Positions 33,387-42,003 of a stretch of DNA of 48,701 bases are shown piece after piece. The first letter of the stretch is position 1, and each line of letters begins with the position of its first letter. The position numbers and the translations under genes are program-made. Below the pieces are notes generated by a model. The model worked only from the letters and a program-made list of their open reading frames with translations, searched no databases and had not been told where the DNA came from. The DNA comes from an uncultured Alphaproteobacteria bacterium (GTDB lineage Bacteria; Pseudomonadota; Alphaproteobacteria; Puniceispirillales; UBA1172): assembly GCA_937952245.1 (NCBI GenBank), contig CALFYS010000014.1:1-48701 (forward strand), given 5' to 3'.

Positions 33387-34684
33387 TGACGGCTCACTCT
33401 TCTTCAATCCCGCCTTCCATTTATGCTGATGATGTCATCTGGCCTGAAGTCGCCCCGCCGCCTTCAGGGGATCAACAGGTTGAAATCGCGGTCATCGGCG
33501 GCGGGTTCACGGGCGTATCCACCGCGCTTAATCTGGCGGAACAGGGGTTTAAGGTTCATCTTTATGAAGCGGAACGTATTGGCTTTGGCGCGTCTGGCCG
33601 CAATGGTGGGCAAGTCTGTCAGGGCTGGACAACCGATTTCAGCAAGATCATGGCGCGCTTGCCCCAAGACCAGCGCAAGATGGCATGGGATGTGGGCAAC
33701 GCGGGTCGCCAGATTATTATCGATAGATGCCGCAAGCATGGCATTGATGCTGATTTGCGCTTTGGTTATTTGCACGCCGCCCTTCATCAACGTCATATGG
33801 CGGAATTGATCGAGATGCGCGATGAATGGGAAGCCGAAGGCTATGAAGGGTTGGAATTGCTTTCTGATCGTGATGCCCTTGCCCCGCATATTATGACCGA
33901 TGCCTATATTGGCGGGCTTTATGACGCGCAATCAGGGCATATCAATCCGCTGAAATATTTGCTGGGATTGGCCAAAGCCGCGGTTAAAGCGGGGGTGGTG
34001 ATCCATGAAAACTGCCCCATTCGTTCTATTGATCCGTCGGGGGATGATGGGGTTCGGTTGCGCCATGATCACGGCCAGATCAAAGCGGAAAAATTGGTGA
34101 TGGCGGGCAACGCGTATCTGGGCAAGGTCGCGCCAAAATCCATGCGCCAGCGGATTGCGCCTGTTATGTCTGGGATTATTGCAACTGAACCTTTGGGCGA
34201 AAATATCATCAGCGCGTTATTGCCCGGGCGGATCGCCGTTGCCGATTGCAATACCGCCCTTGATTACTATCGTTTTGATGCCAAAGGCCGGATGTTATTC
34301 GGCGGCAGGGCATCTTACGTGCCGATGGATAACGCTGACATCACAGGCTATATCCGCAAAAAAATGAAAGCGGTGTTTCCATCGCTTGCTGATATGCCAA
34401 TAGAAAAAGCATGGTCAGGGCGTATCGGCATTACGGTTGATCGCATCCCGCATTTCGGGATGGTGGGGAAAAACAGTTATTTTGTTCAAGGGTTTTCTGG
34501 CCATGGCGTGGCGTTGACGGGCGTGGCGGCTGAAATTGTTGCCGAAGCCGTGGCCGGCGACAGAAGACGATTTGATACTTTTGCCGCCATCAGGCATTTG
34601 CCGTTCCCCGGCGGGTTTTTACGCACCCCTGTTTTGGCCTTGGGGATGTCGTATTACAAATTAAAAGACCGGCTCAGGATTTGA
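33386..34684 (+). CDS. puuB: gamma-glutamylputrescine oxidase (FAD)
   Basis: Oxidises gamma-glutamylputrescine to the gamma-glutamyl aminoaldehyde, releasing ammonia and hydrogen peroxide. The 432-aa flavoprotein of the DAO family has AVIGGGFTGVSTALNLAE for FAD binding, the GFGASGRNGGQVCQGW flavin-contact loop and a C-terminal FVQGFSGHGVALTGV segment. The start at the TAATG overlap with puuA is preferred to one in frame 18 nt earlier. The 3' end overlaps the convergent SCO1 gene by 11 nt. Confidence 0.92.
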   Translation: MTAHSSSIPPSIYADDVIWPEVAPPPSGDQQVEIAVIGGGFTGVSTALNLAEQGFKVHLYEAERIGFGASGRNGGQVCQGWTTDFSKIMARLPQDQRKMAWDVGNAGRQIIIDRCRKHGIDADLRFGYLHAALHQRHMAELIEMRDEWEAEGYEGLELLSDRDALAPHIMTDAYIGGLYDAQSGHINPLKYLLGLAKAAVKAGVVIHENCPIRSIDPSGDDGVRLRHDHGQIKAEKLVMAGNAYLGKVAPKSMRQRIAPVMSGIIATEPLGENIISALLPGRIAVADCNTALDYYRFDAKGRMLFGGRASYVPMDNADITGYIRKKMKAVFPSLADMPIEKAWSGRIGITVDRIPHFGMVGKNSYFVQGFSGHGVALTGVAAEIVAEAVAGDRRRFDTFAAIRHLPFPGGFLRTPVLALGMSYYKLKDRLRI

Positions 34685-35288
34685 TTCCCAAAACAGATTT
34701 GATTTTGGCAAAGGCAAATTCATAAGGCTCACCCCAAGCGATGGTGCCGCTTAATCGGCCATCGGGGGCATAAAGATAAATCGTTGCCGTATGATCCATG
34801 GTGTAATCACCATCATCCAAAGGTGTTTTCTGGGCGAAGACACGGAAGGCTTTTTCAATCTCTTTATGGGCGGCAAGATCGCCGCTCATCCCAATGGCGC
34901 GGTCATTAATCGCCTCAATATACGATTTTAAAACAGGGATGCTGTCACGTTCAGGATCAACGGTGATGAAGACAATTTGCAAATCTTTGCCCTGGTCGCC
35001 TAAGGATTGGGTCATTTCCGTTAAGGTGTAAAGCGTCACCGGACAGACTTCAGGGCAATGGGTGAAGCCGAAAAATATCGCCGTTGGCTTTCCGGTTAAA
35101 TCACGGATGCGGATCACCTCTCCGGTGGTGGCGGGCAGGCTTTGTTCCACCGAAGACAGGCGCGGGAAAATATCAGGTGTCACGCGGCGGGCGAAATAAT
35201 CCGACCAAAAGCCGATCAAAAGCGCGGCCACCAAAAATGCCCCAACCCCGGCTGAGATGCTGATGATTTTCCGCTGTGTTGGCGACAT
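34674..35288 (-). CDS. SCO1/SenC/PrrC family copper chaperone
   Basis: Membrane-anchored thioredoxin-fold protein that delivers copper to the CuA centre of cytochrome c oxidase. The 204-aa protein has an N-terminal anchor (IISISAGVGAFLVAALLIGF), the CxxxC copper motif Cys78-Cys82 (FTHCPEVCP) and the third ligand His166 (TMDHTATIYL), in the usual order. No cox genes lie nearby. It is convergent with puuB and divergent from the SDR gene. Confidence 0.93.
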   Translation of the reverse strand: MSPTQRKIISISAGVGAFLVAALLIGFWSDYFARRVTPDIFPRLSSVEQSLPATTGEVIRIRDLTGKPTAIFFGFTHCPEVCPVTLYTLTEMTQSLGDQGKDLQIVFITVDPERDSIPVLKSYIEAINDRAIGMSGDLAAHKEIEKAFRVFAQKTPLDDGDYTMDHTATIYLYAPDGRLSGTIAWGEPYEFAFAKIKSVLGIKS

Positions 35289-35459
35289 GATGAAGTCCTG
35301 ATGGATGGTCTTGCCTGTTCTTTATCTTATGTAAGCATCCGGTGGGGCGGGCGCAAGGGAATAGGCAAATTCAACAGCAGGACAATTTGTCTCTGGTGAT
35401 GATGACAATCAGGGGTGATCTAACCTTGATTGCGCTGAAAAACTCTCTACATTCAGCCC

Positions 35460-36335
35460 ATGGAAAAAAACACGCAAAACACAATCTTAATCTTCGGCAT
35501 GGGCTTTTCAGGCCAGATGTTGGCGCGGTTATTGTTAAAAGCAGGCTGGGTGGTGCGCGGCACAACGCGGTCAGGTGACGTGGCGGTGGAAGGTGTTGAA
35601 GGCTTTGCCTTTTCAGCAGGCCATCCGATTGAAAACGCGGCGGCGGCTTTTGATGGTGTTACCCATGTGTTATCCACCATCCCCGTGGTTGAAGGCGAAG
35701 ACCCTGTCTTGGCTGCCCATGGTGATGATTTGAAACAGCTGAACCCTTGGGCAGGTTATGTTTCCGCCACCAGCGTTTACACCGAAGCCGATGGCGGTTG
35801 GGTGACAGAAGACAGCCCCACCGAACCATCGTCTCGCCGTGGGCAATGGCGGCGGCACGCTGAAATCACTTGGCAAGAGATGATGGGGGCGGAGGTTTTT
35901 CGCGCCGCTGGCATTTATGGCCCGGGGCGCTCGCCTCTAAAGGGACTGTTGGAAGGCAAAGGCCGTATTATCCTAAAGCCAGGGCATGAATTTAACCGCA
36001 TTCACGTGGTGGATATTGCCAGGGTCATCATGGCGGCGATGGATCAACCGCGCCAAAATCGTATTTTGAATCTCGCCGATGGCGCGCCTTGTGAAGCGGG
36101 TGATGTTATTCGTTACGCGGCGGAATTATTGGATGTTCCCGCGCCTGAACCTGTGCCTTTCGCGGAGGCTGATCTTTCCCCCATGGCGCGCAGTTTTTAC
36201 GCGACGTCCCGCAAGGTTGATAGCAGCCGCATCAAAGATGAGCTTGGCGTTGATTTGCTCTACCCCGATTACAAATCCGGCATGGCGGCGGTCTTGAATG
36301 TCGAACGCATGATGGGGATATTGCCCCAAGCCTAA
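35460..36335 (+). CDS. atypical SDR / NAD-dependent epimerase-like protein (YeeZ type)
   Basis: A 291-aa Rossmann-fold protein with the nucleotide motif FGMGFSGQMLARLLL, a STIPVV strand, and SATSVYTEADGGW and FRAAGIYGPGRSPL, seen in YeeZ-type atypical extended SDRs. RIHVVDIARVIMAAM near residue 185 is the usual epimerase-family cofactor-side segment. The catalytic Tyr-Lys pair is replaced by RRGQWRRHAE, so it may be a sensor or noncatalytic. Function unknown. Confidence 0.8.
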   Translation: MEKNTQNTILIFGMGFSGQMLARLLLKAGWVVRGTTRSGDVAVEGVEGFAFSAGHPIENAAAAFDGVTHVLSTIPVVEGEDPVLAAHGDDLKQLNPWAGYVSATSVYTEADGGWVTEDSPTEPSSRRGQWRRHAEITWQEMMGAEVFRAAGIYGPGRSPLKGLLEGKGRIILKPGHEFNRIHVVDIARVIMAAMDQPRQNRILNLADGAPCEAGDVIRYAAELLDVPAPEPVPFAEADLSPMARSFYATSRKVDSSRIKDELGVDLLYPDYKSGMAAVLNVERMMGILPQA

Positions 36336-36376
36336 GCAGAAGGTTTTGAGGTTTCGGTTATAAAAAAGGAAATGTT

Positions 36377-37141
36377 ATGTCATCAGAGCCATTAAATTTG
36401 ACCGATCAATTGGCGCGGGTTACCGCCTCTGACCACAGCCCTTGTGTGGGGCATTGCACTTATGATGCTCAAGATTATTGCTTGTCGTGCCGCCGTCATA
36501 CCGATGAAATTGGCCAATGGCGTGATGCTGATGAAGGCTTGCGGCAAGCGGCGTGGCAACGCATCCCCCACGAGATTGACCAGATGGGGCTTGAGGTCAT
36601 GCGATTGCCGCTTAGCCCTGATGATATTCTTGCGATTGCCCTTGAAACCCTTGATCAAGGCGGGTCTTGGGCGGTTGGGGCAAAGGGCGTTTATGCCTAT
36701 GCCCATGATCTTGAACACGAAGAAGACGGCGTGGTGACCGCCATCAACAGCGATGGTGACAATCGCGTCACCTTTGATTTATCGGGCAAAATGCGCGCCT
36801 TGGCTTGGACAAGGGGCAGCACCACAGGACGGAAACTTGCCGATGGGGTTGGTCATTTGCCGCTGTTGTTGGTGGTGCCAAAAGTTCGGCTCAACCTGCC
36901 TGTTCATGACGCGCCATGCCGCTTGGACGATGGCCGTGACGATTGCGGGTTAGGGCTTGCCCATTGCCAGATGATGACCGATGGGGATGACCTTATGATC
37001 AAGACGATGCTGGGTCATGCCACGATTTCAGGTGGCGGCAATTTTCAATTCAACGGCGCTGATTTACCCCAAGGCCTCGTCTTGCCCGAAAGCTATGCTT
37101 TGGCGGGGGTAATTTTGCCAAAAGGCGAAGCCGGTCTTTAG
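36377..37141 (+). CDS. DUF1289 protein with a large C-terminal domain
   Basis: A 254-aa protein. Residues about 19-68 are a DUF1289 domain with four cysteines, Cys23, Cys27, Cys35 and Cys38 (SPCVGHCTYDAQDYCLSCRR), followed by GQWRDADEGLRQAAWQRI. Most DUF1289 proteins are only 60-90 aa. The remaining 185 residues are alpha/beta and carry further cysteines in APCRLDDGRDDCGLGLAHC; I do not recognise a family there. It sits behind the SDR gene and overlaps the convergent acyl-CoA ligase stop by 4 nt. Confidence 0.8.
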   Translation: MSSEPLNLTDQLARVTASDHSPCVGHCTYDAQDYCLSCRRHTDEIGQWRDADEGLRQAAWQRIPHEIDQMGLEVMRLPLSPDDILAIALETLDQGGSWAVGAKGVYAYAHDLEHEEDGVVTAINSDGDNRVTFDLSGKMRALAWTRGSTTGRKLADGVGHLPLLLVVPKVRLNLPVHDAPCRLDDGRDDCGLGLAHCQMMTDGDDLMIKTMLGHATISGGGNFQFNGADLPQGLVLPESYALAGVILPKGEAGL

Positions 37142-38778
37142 ACCTTGCCTTCTTTGACCATCTGGCGCAGTTCAAATTTTTGCAATTTGCCGGTGGCGGT
37201 TTTAGGGATCGTGCAAAAGACCACTTGCTTCGGGCGTTTGAACCCCGCCAGATGCTGACGAGAAAATTCAATCAACTCATCTTCGGTGAGGCTTGCCCCG
37301 GGCTTTAATTCAACAAAGGCGCAAGGCACTTCACCCCATTTGTCATCAGGCTTGGCGACAACAGCGGCGATGGCCACGGCTTCATGGCGATGCAACACGC
37401 CTTCAATTTCCACCGATGAAATATTCTCCCCGCCTGAAATAATAATGTCTTTCAGACGGTCTTTGATTTCAACATAGCCATCAGGGTGCATCACCGCCAG
37501 ATCACCTGAGCGGAAATAGCCATTGACGAAGGCCTGTTCCGTGGCTTCGGGGTTTTTCAGATAGCCTTTCATAATGGTGTTGGATTGGATGCCAATCTCA
37601 CCGATGGTCTCACCATCCCGGGGGACGTGTTCACCTGTTTCCGCATCCAAGACAACAATGCTTTCGGTTAATGTCATGGCCACGCCTTGGCGGGCTTTGA
37701 TGCTGGCGCGGGTTGAAAAATCAACATCATCCCAATCTTCATTCCAAGTGCAAATCACCGTATGGCCATAGGTTTCGGTCAGCCCATACACTTGGGTGAC
37801 ATTAAACCCGATGCTTTCGATGGCTTCCAGAATAGCGGCCGGTGGCGGCGCGCCCGCGGTCATCACCTGAACCGTATGATCAAAATCACGGCGGTCTTCA
37901 TCCAGCGCGTTGACAATCATCCCCAACACAATCGGCGCGCCCCCAAAATGCGTCACGCCATGGTCGGCAATCGCGTCATAAACAGATTTGGCGGTGATCG
38001 CACGGCTGCAAATAATTGTGCCAGCTTGGGCGGTCACCCCCCAGACGTGCCCCCAACCATTGCAATGGAACAAAGGCACAACATAATAATAGCAAAGGTG
38101 ATGCGGCATCTGCCAATCCGCGATTGTCCCCATGGTCATGAGGTGAGAGCCGCGGTGATGATACACCACCCCTTTCGGGCGACCAGTGGAACCTGACGTA
38201 TAATTCAGCGCCATGGCATCCCATTCATCATCCGGCAATTGCCATGGGGCGTTGGCATCACCTTTTTCTAATAAGTCTTCATAGGTCATGCTGCCCAAAC
38301 GCTCACCGCCGGTGGTGTTCATCGCATCGTCAATATCAATAACGGTGATGCCGTGATCATCCCCAAGAATATCAAGGGCGGCTTTAACACTGGCGGAAAA
38401 AGCCGTATCGGTAATCAGGGCTTTGGCTTCCCCATGGTCAAGAATATAGGCAATAGTATCAGGGTCGAGACGGACGTTAATGGTGTTCATGACCCCGCCG
38501 CTGGCGGCAACGCCGTAATGACATTCAACCATCTCAGGGGTGTTAAACGCCATGATGGCCACGGTATCGCCTTTGCCAATGCCAATCGCGTTCAGCCCAG
38601 ACGATAATTGACGGCAACGGCCAAAAACTTCAGCCCAAGTATAGCGGCGATCGCCATGAACAACGCCTGTCCGGTTCGGAAAGATATTGGCCGTCCGCGC
38701 GATAAAGGTTAATGGCGACAGCGGCACATGATTGGCGGCGTTCTTTTCAAAGGCATTATAATGATCAAGCATTGACAT
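37138..38778 (-). CDS. AMP-forming short/medium-chain acyl-CoA ligase, DmdB candidate
   Basis: Activates a carboxylic acid to its CoA thioester via an acyl-adenylate. The 546-aa protein has the P-loop NYTSGSTGRPKGVVYHHRG, PLFHCNGWGHVWG, QVYGLTETYGHT, FRSGDLAVMHPDGYVEIKDR and the C-terminal PKTATGKLQKFELR with the catalytic Lys. It matches the group that includes plant AAE7-type and bacterial medium-chain ligases. As last gene of the run with dmdA and acuI it could make MMPA-CoA (DmdB role) or acryloyl-CoA, but sequence alone does not fix the substrate. A GGGGACGGAAG stretch precedes the ATG. Confidence 0.88.
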   Translation of the reverse strand: MSMLDHYNAFEKNAANHVPLSPLTFIARTANIFPNRTGVVHGDRRYTWAEVFGRCRQLSSGLNAIGIGKGDTVAIMAFNTPEMVECHYGVAASGGVMNTINVRLDPDTIAYILDHGEAKALITDTAFSASVKAALDILGDDHGITVIDIDDAMNTTGGERLGSMTYEDLLEKGDANAPWQLPDDEWDAMALNYTSGSTGRPKGVVYHHRGSHLMTMGTIADWQMPHHLCYYYVVPLFHCNGWGHVWGVTAQAGTIICSRAITAKSVYDAIADHGVTHFGGAPIVLGMIVNALDEDRRDFDHTVQVMTAGAPPPAAILEAIESIGFNVTQVYGLTETYGHTVICTWNEDWDDVDFSTRASIKARQGVAMTLTESIVVLDAETGEHVPRDGETIGEIGIQSNTIMKGYLKNPEATEQAFVNGYFRSGDLAVMHPDGYVEIKDRLKDIIISGGENISSVEIEGVLHRHEAVAIAAVVAKPDDKWGEVPCAFVELKPGASLTEDELIEFSRQHLAGFKRPKQVVFCTIPKTATGKLQKFELRQMVKEGKV

Positions 38779-38838
38779 TCTTCCGTCCCCTTTTTGGCCT
38801 CAATGGGCCTTGTTTGGCATGAAACCCTTGCCATTAAA

Positions 38839-41190
38839 TTAATTTCTTAACATTACGCCTTTTTCCAACATGGATTCAATACGCGCTTTTGTTTCGGGTG
38901 TTTTGGCCAGCGTGATAAAGGCGCGTCTTTCGCGAGCGTAGAGATCATCTTCGCTGGCGGCGGTGTCATGTTCATCATCGCTGACAACAATACTGGCCAC
39001 GGCCATGGCGACGGTTTTATCATGGGGGAAGAACAGGCCATCGGCGATGCCTTTATCCATGAAATCGGCCATCTCACCTAAAAGAGCATTGCCCGGCAAG
39101 GTAAATTGAGGTTCAGGGCGGGGGGTATAACCCGCCGCCAAATCCTTGACCGCGGCAATCGCCATGGTCACCAATTTATCGCGGTTCATCACGCTGTCAT
39201 CGCGATCATTCAGGTAATACATCATGGAAGCGCTTTGTTCAGGGCTGGTGCCGGTTCGGGCATAGCCGATTTGCATCCATGTTTTCCACGCCGCTTTCGC
39301 CCAATCATCGGTGGCTTGATGCCAGCGGGAAAAGGTCTCTTTCACCCCGCCGCCGCCCGGCACAACACCAACCGCGGCTTCCACCAATCCCATCACGCTA
39401 TTGCCATGGGCAATGACTTTATCGGCATGAACAACAACTTCATACCCGCCACCCAGCGTCAGGCCAGAATTGGCGGCAACAACAGGAACAGGCGCATCGC
39501 GCAAGGCTTTAACCGCCATTTGGAAATCGAATAAGAACCGATCAATGCCGTCCCAATCTTGATCTTTGATCAGGGCAAGAAAGCGGTTGAGATCAACGCC
39601 AGCGGAAAAATGCTGGGCATCATTATGGATGATAATGCCTTTGCCATGGTCTTTGGCGGCGGCGGCCACAATCTCCATAGATGCCGCGGTCAAAGCGTTG
39701 GCTTTGGAATGAAATTCAATCAAGCGCAGGTCATCATCAAGGGCATAAAGACTGGCCGCGTCATTGCGCTGAATAGGCTCAAGGCATTGCTTCATCATAT
39801 GAAAACGAATGGTGCCTTCTGGCAATTGCACGGGGCCTAAAACCCCTTGCCCATCGGCGCTCTCAAAACGGCGAACGTTCAGCACACCATCTTGCGCCTG
39901 ATAAAAAGGCTGGTTCTTTTCGATAATGGCGGGCACGTCATTGCCTGTTTCACGGATCATTTCCGCCATGGTTTCAGCGCCAATGGCATCAATCATCTCA
40001 AACGGGCCCCGCACCCAGTTGAAGCCAAGTTTCATGGCGTCATCAATATCCTGCGGTGAGGTGGTGACATCTGGAATAAGGCTGGCGGCATAGCCCAGCA
40101 CCCGCGCCAGTACATTTCGGCAGAATTTCACCTGATCATCATCACCTTGATCGGTTGAGGTGATCAAATCCAACAGTGGCTCACCGCCGGTGGCCAAGGT
40201 TTCAGCGGCGCGTAATGCCTTTGGCGGCAGGGAGGCTTGTCGGGGGCGGGTCGTGCCATCTTTCAGGTTCATGGCATATTCTTGTTCCGCGTCATCAAGG
40301 CGATAGAACCCGCCTTTGCCTTTATCGCCGGTGAAGCCATCAGCGATCATGGCGGCGATGGTCGGCGCCAGCGGGTTGTTTTCACCAACCGCGTGGAACG
40401 CATCACCTTCAGGCAGGATCACCCCAAGCGTTTTCACCACATCCGCCATCAGATCAACGCCGATCAAATCATAAAGGCCGAAGACACCTGTTTTGGGAAT
40501 CCCCATTGGCCGCCCCATCAAGGCATCCGCAACCTCAACATCAAGGCCAATGCGGGCGGCTTCATCCATCCCGACTTGCAGGGCATAAACCCCAACGCGA
40601 TTGCCCAAAAAGCCGGGCGTGTCTCGGCATGGCACCACGCCTTTGCCCAAAATGCGGTCATTGTAATCAGCCAATTTTGCCATGATGGCAGGGTCTGTAT
40701 CTTCGCCCTCCACCAATTCCAACAGGCGCATATATCGCACCGGATTAAAATAATGGGTGATGGCGAAACGCTTGCGGAAATCTTTTGGCATATCTTCCAC
40801 CAACAGGCGGATCGGGATGGTGGATGTATTGGACGTCACCACACAATCCGCGCTGATGACGTTATTAAGCCGCTGGTAAAGGTCTTTTTTAATATCCAGC
40901 CGTTCCACCACCGCTTCGATAATCCAGTCGCATTCAGCAAGACGATCAAAGTCATCGCGGGTGTTGCCCGTTTCGATTAAATCTGCCCGTGTCTTATGCA
41001 TCAAGGCGGGCGGGTCTGATTTTAACAATCGCTTGACGGCATTGGTGCTGCGGCCATTAGGGTCATCATCCAACGGCAGGTCGATCAATAAAACCTCATG
41101 CCCCGCGTTGGCGATCTGCCCCGCGATCCCTGATCCCATGGTGCCCGCACCAATAACAGCAATTTTTTGAAAAGGCAGATGTTCAGACAT
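38839..41190 (-). CDS. 3-hydroxyacyl-CoA dehydrogenase / enoyl-CoA hydratase fusion (FadN-like)
   Basis: Beta-oxidation enzyme of 783 aa. The N-terminal half is 3-hydroxyacyl-CoA dehydrogenase: NAD motif AVIGAGTMGSGIAGQIANAG, then the SNTSTIPI and ITHYFNPVRYM blocks with the catalytic His. The C-terminal third is a crotonase domain with both acidic catalytic positions, in TLGGGYEVVVHAD and GLVEAAVGVVPGGGG. Domain order (dehydrogenase first) is that of FadN and not FadB/FadJ. In this operon the hydratase part could act on methylthioacryloyl-CoA (DmdD-like) or on acryloyl-CoA. No thiolase or acyl-CoA dehydrogenase gene is present. Confidence 0.9.
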   Translation of the reverse strand: MSEHLPFQKIAVIGAGTMGSGIAGQIANAGHEVLLIDLPLDDDPNGRSTNAVKRLLKSDPPALMHKTRADLIETGNTRDDFDRLAECDWIIEAVVERLDIKKDLYQRLNNVISADCVVTSNTSTIPIRLLVEDMPKDFRKRFAITHYFNPVRYMRLLELVEGEDTDPAIMAKLADYNDRILGKGVVPCRDTPGFLGNRVGVYALQVGMDEAARIGLDVEVADALMGRPMGIPKTGVFGLYDLIGVDLMADVVKTLGVILPEGDAFHAVGENNPLAPTIAAMIADGFTGDKGKGGFYRLDDAEQEYAMNLKDGTTRPRQASLPPKALRAAETLATGGEPLLDLITSTDQGDDDQVKFCRNVLARVLGYAASLIPDVTTSPQDIDDAMKLGFNWVRGPFEMIDAIGAETMAEMIRETGNDVPAIIEKNQPFYQAQDGVLNVRRFESADGQGVLGPVQLPEGTIRFHMMKQCLEPIQRNDAASLYALDDDLRLIEFHSKANALTAASMEIVAAAAKDHGKGIIIHNDAQHFSAGVDLNRFLALIKDQDWDGIDRFLFDFQMAVKALRDAPVPVVAANSGLTLGGGYEVVVHADKVIAHGNSVMGLVEAAVGVVPGGGGVKETFSRWHQATDDWAKAAWKTWMQIGYARTGTSPEQSASMMYYLNDRDDSVMNRDKLVTMAIAAVKDLAAGYTPRPEPQFTLPGNALLGEMADFMDKGIADGLFFPHDKTVAMAVASIVVSDDEHDTAASEDDLYARERRAFITLAKTPETKARIESMLEKGVMLRN

Positions 41191-41211
41191 AACGGTCCTC
41201 TGTTTTTTTGA

Positions 41212-42003
41212 TCAGCCCAAGAATGGCCGCATCAACGCGTTGGTTTCGATTGATTTTTCACTATGAACAAAATGGCCCGCGCCCTTAACGATATGGCAGT
41301 CGCCATTGGTGGTGGTGTTGGCCAGCATCTTGCCAAATTTTGCCGGCACCATTTTATCCTTTTCCGCAAGAATACACAGCACAGGGCATTCAAGGGCTTT
41401 TGCCGCCATCTCGCCTTCATGGTAATTGTTACAGGCGGTCAGATCCGTCCATAACACCCCGGGCTTGTTTTGCGCCATGACCTCAACGCCATTGCCAAGG
41501 TGGTTTTGCCCCGGCACGGAATGGTCAAATTTATGACCATCTTGACCATGACTCCAAGACACCATGGCGGCGGCGGCTTTATGTTCTTTTTCAGCCGCCA
41601 TATTCAACAGCATATCATTAACAGGGATGGCCATGGCCGATGCCAGAATGACAATCTTTTTAACCTTGCTCGGATGCCGCCGCCCCATTTCAAGGGCGAT
41701 CAACCCGCCTTGGGAATGGCCAATCACAACAGCGTCTTGCACCCCCATTTGGTCCAATAAATTCGCGTGCCAATCGGCCATGTCTTCGATTGAAGTTAAC
41801 GCTTCCCCTTGGCTCAAATAATGGCCGGGCATGGATGGCGATAAAATCTGAAACCCGCGATTGGCGAAATAACGGTTTTGCAAAGCAAAGGATAAATGGC
41901 TTTGCCCACTGCCATGAATAAACAACAAGACCTTGCCTTTTGGGTCAAACTCTCGCCCCCCTGTTGAGATAAAAATCTCATCGCCATTGATCATCGTCTT
42001 CAT
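41212..42003 (-). CDS. alpha/beta hydrolase, translationally coupled to metY
   Basis: A 263-aa alpha/beta hydrolase with LLFIHGSGQSHLSF (oxyanion loop), nucleophile elbow VIGHSQGG, and GAGHFVHSE with the catalytic His near the end; the acid is probably the Asp in AEKDKMVP. No signal peptide, so cytoplasmic. Its ATG overlaps the metY stop (ATGA), and it is 21 bp before the FadN-like gene. It could be an acyl-CoA thioesterase, an ester hydrolase or an acetyl-homoserine-related esterase; nothing in the sequence decides. It is the one gene of this run without an obvious role. Confidence 0.88.
   Translation of the reverse strand: MKTMINGDEIFISTGGREFDPKGKVLLFIHGSGQSHLSFALQNRYFANRGFQILSPSMPGHYLSQGEALTSIEDMADWHANLLDQMGVQDAVVIGHSQGGLIALEMGRRHPSKVKKIVILASAMAIPVNDMLLNMAAEKEHKAAAAMVSWSHGQDGHKFDHSVPGQNHLGNGVEVMAQNKPGVLWTDLTACNNYHEGEMAAKALECPVLCILAEKDKMVPAKFGKMLANTTTNGDCHIVKGAGHFVHSEKSIETNALMRPFLG

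Noticed and set aside
40237..40980. 247-codon open frame antisense to the FadN-like gene
   Set aside because: It lies wholly inside a well-supported gene; its His, Ile and Phe-rich composition is typical of antisense shadows.
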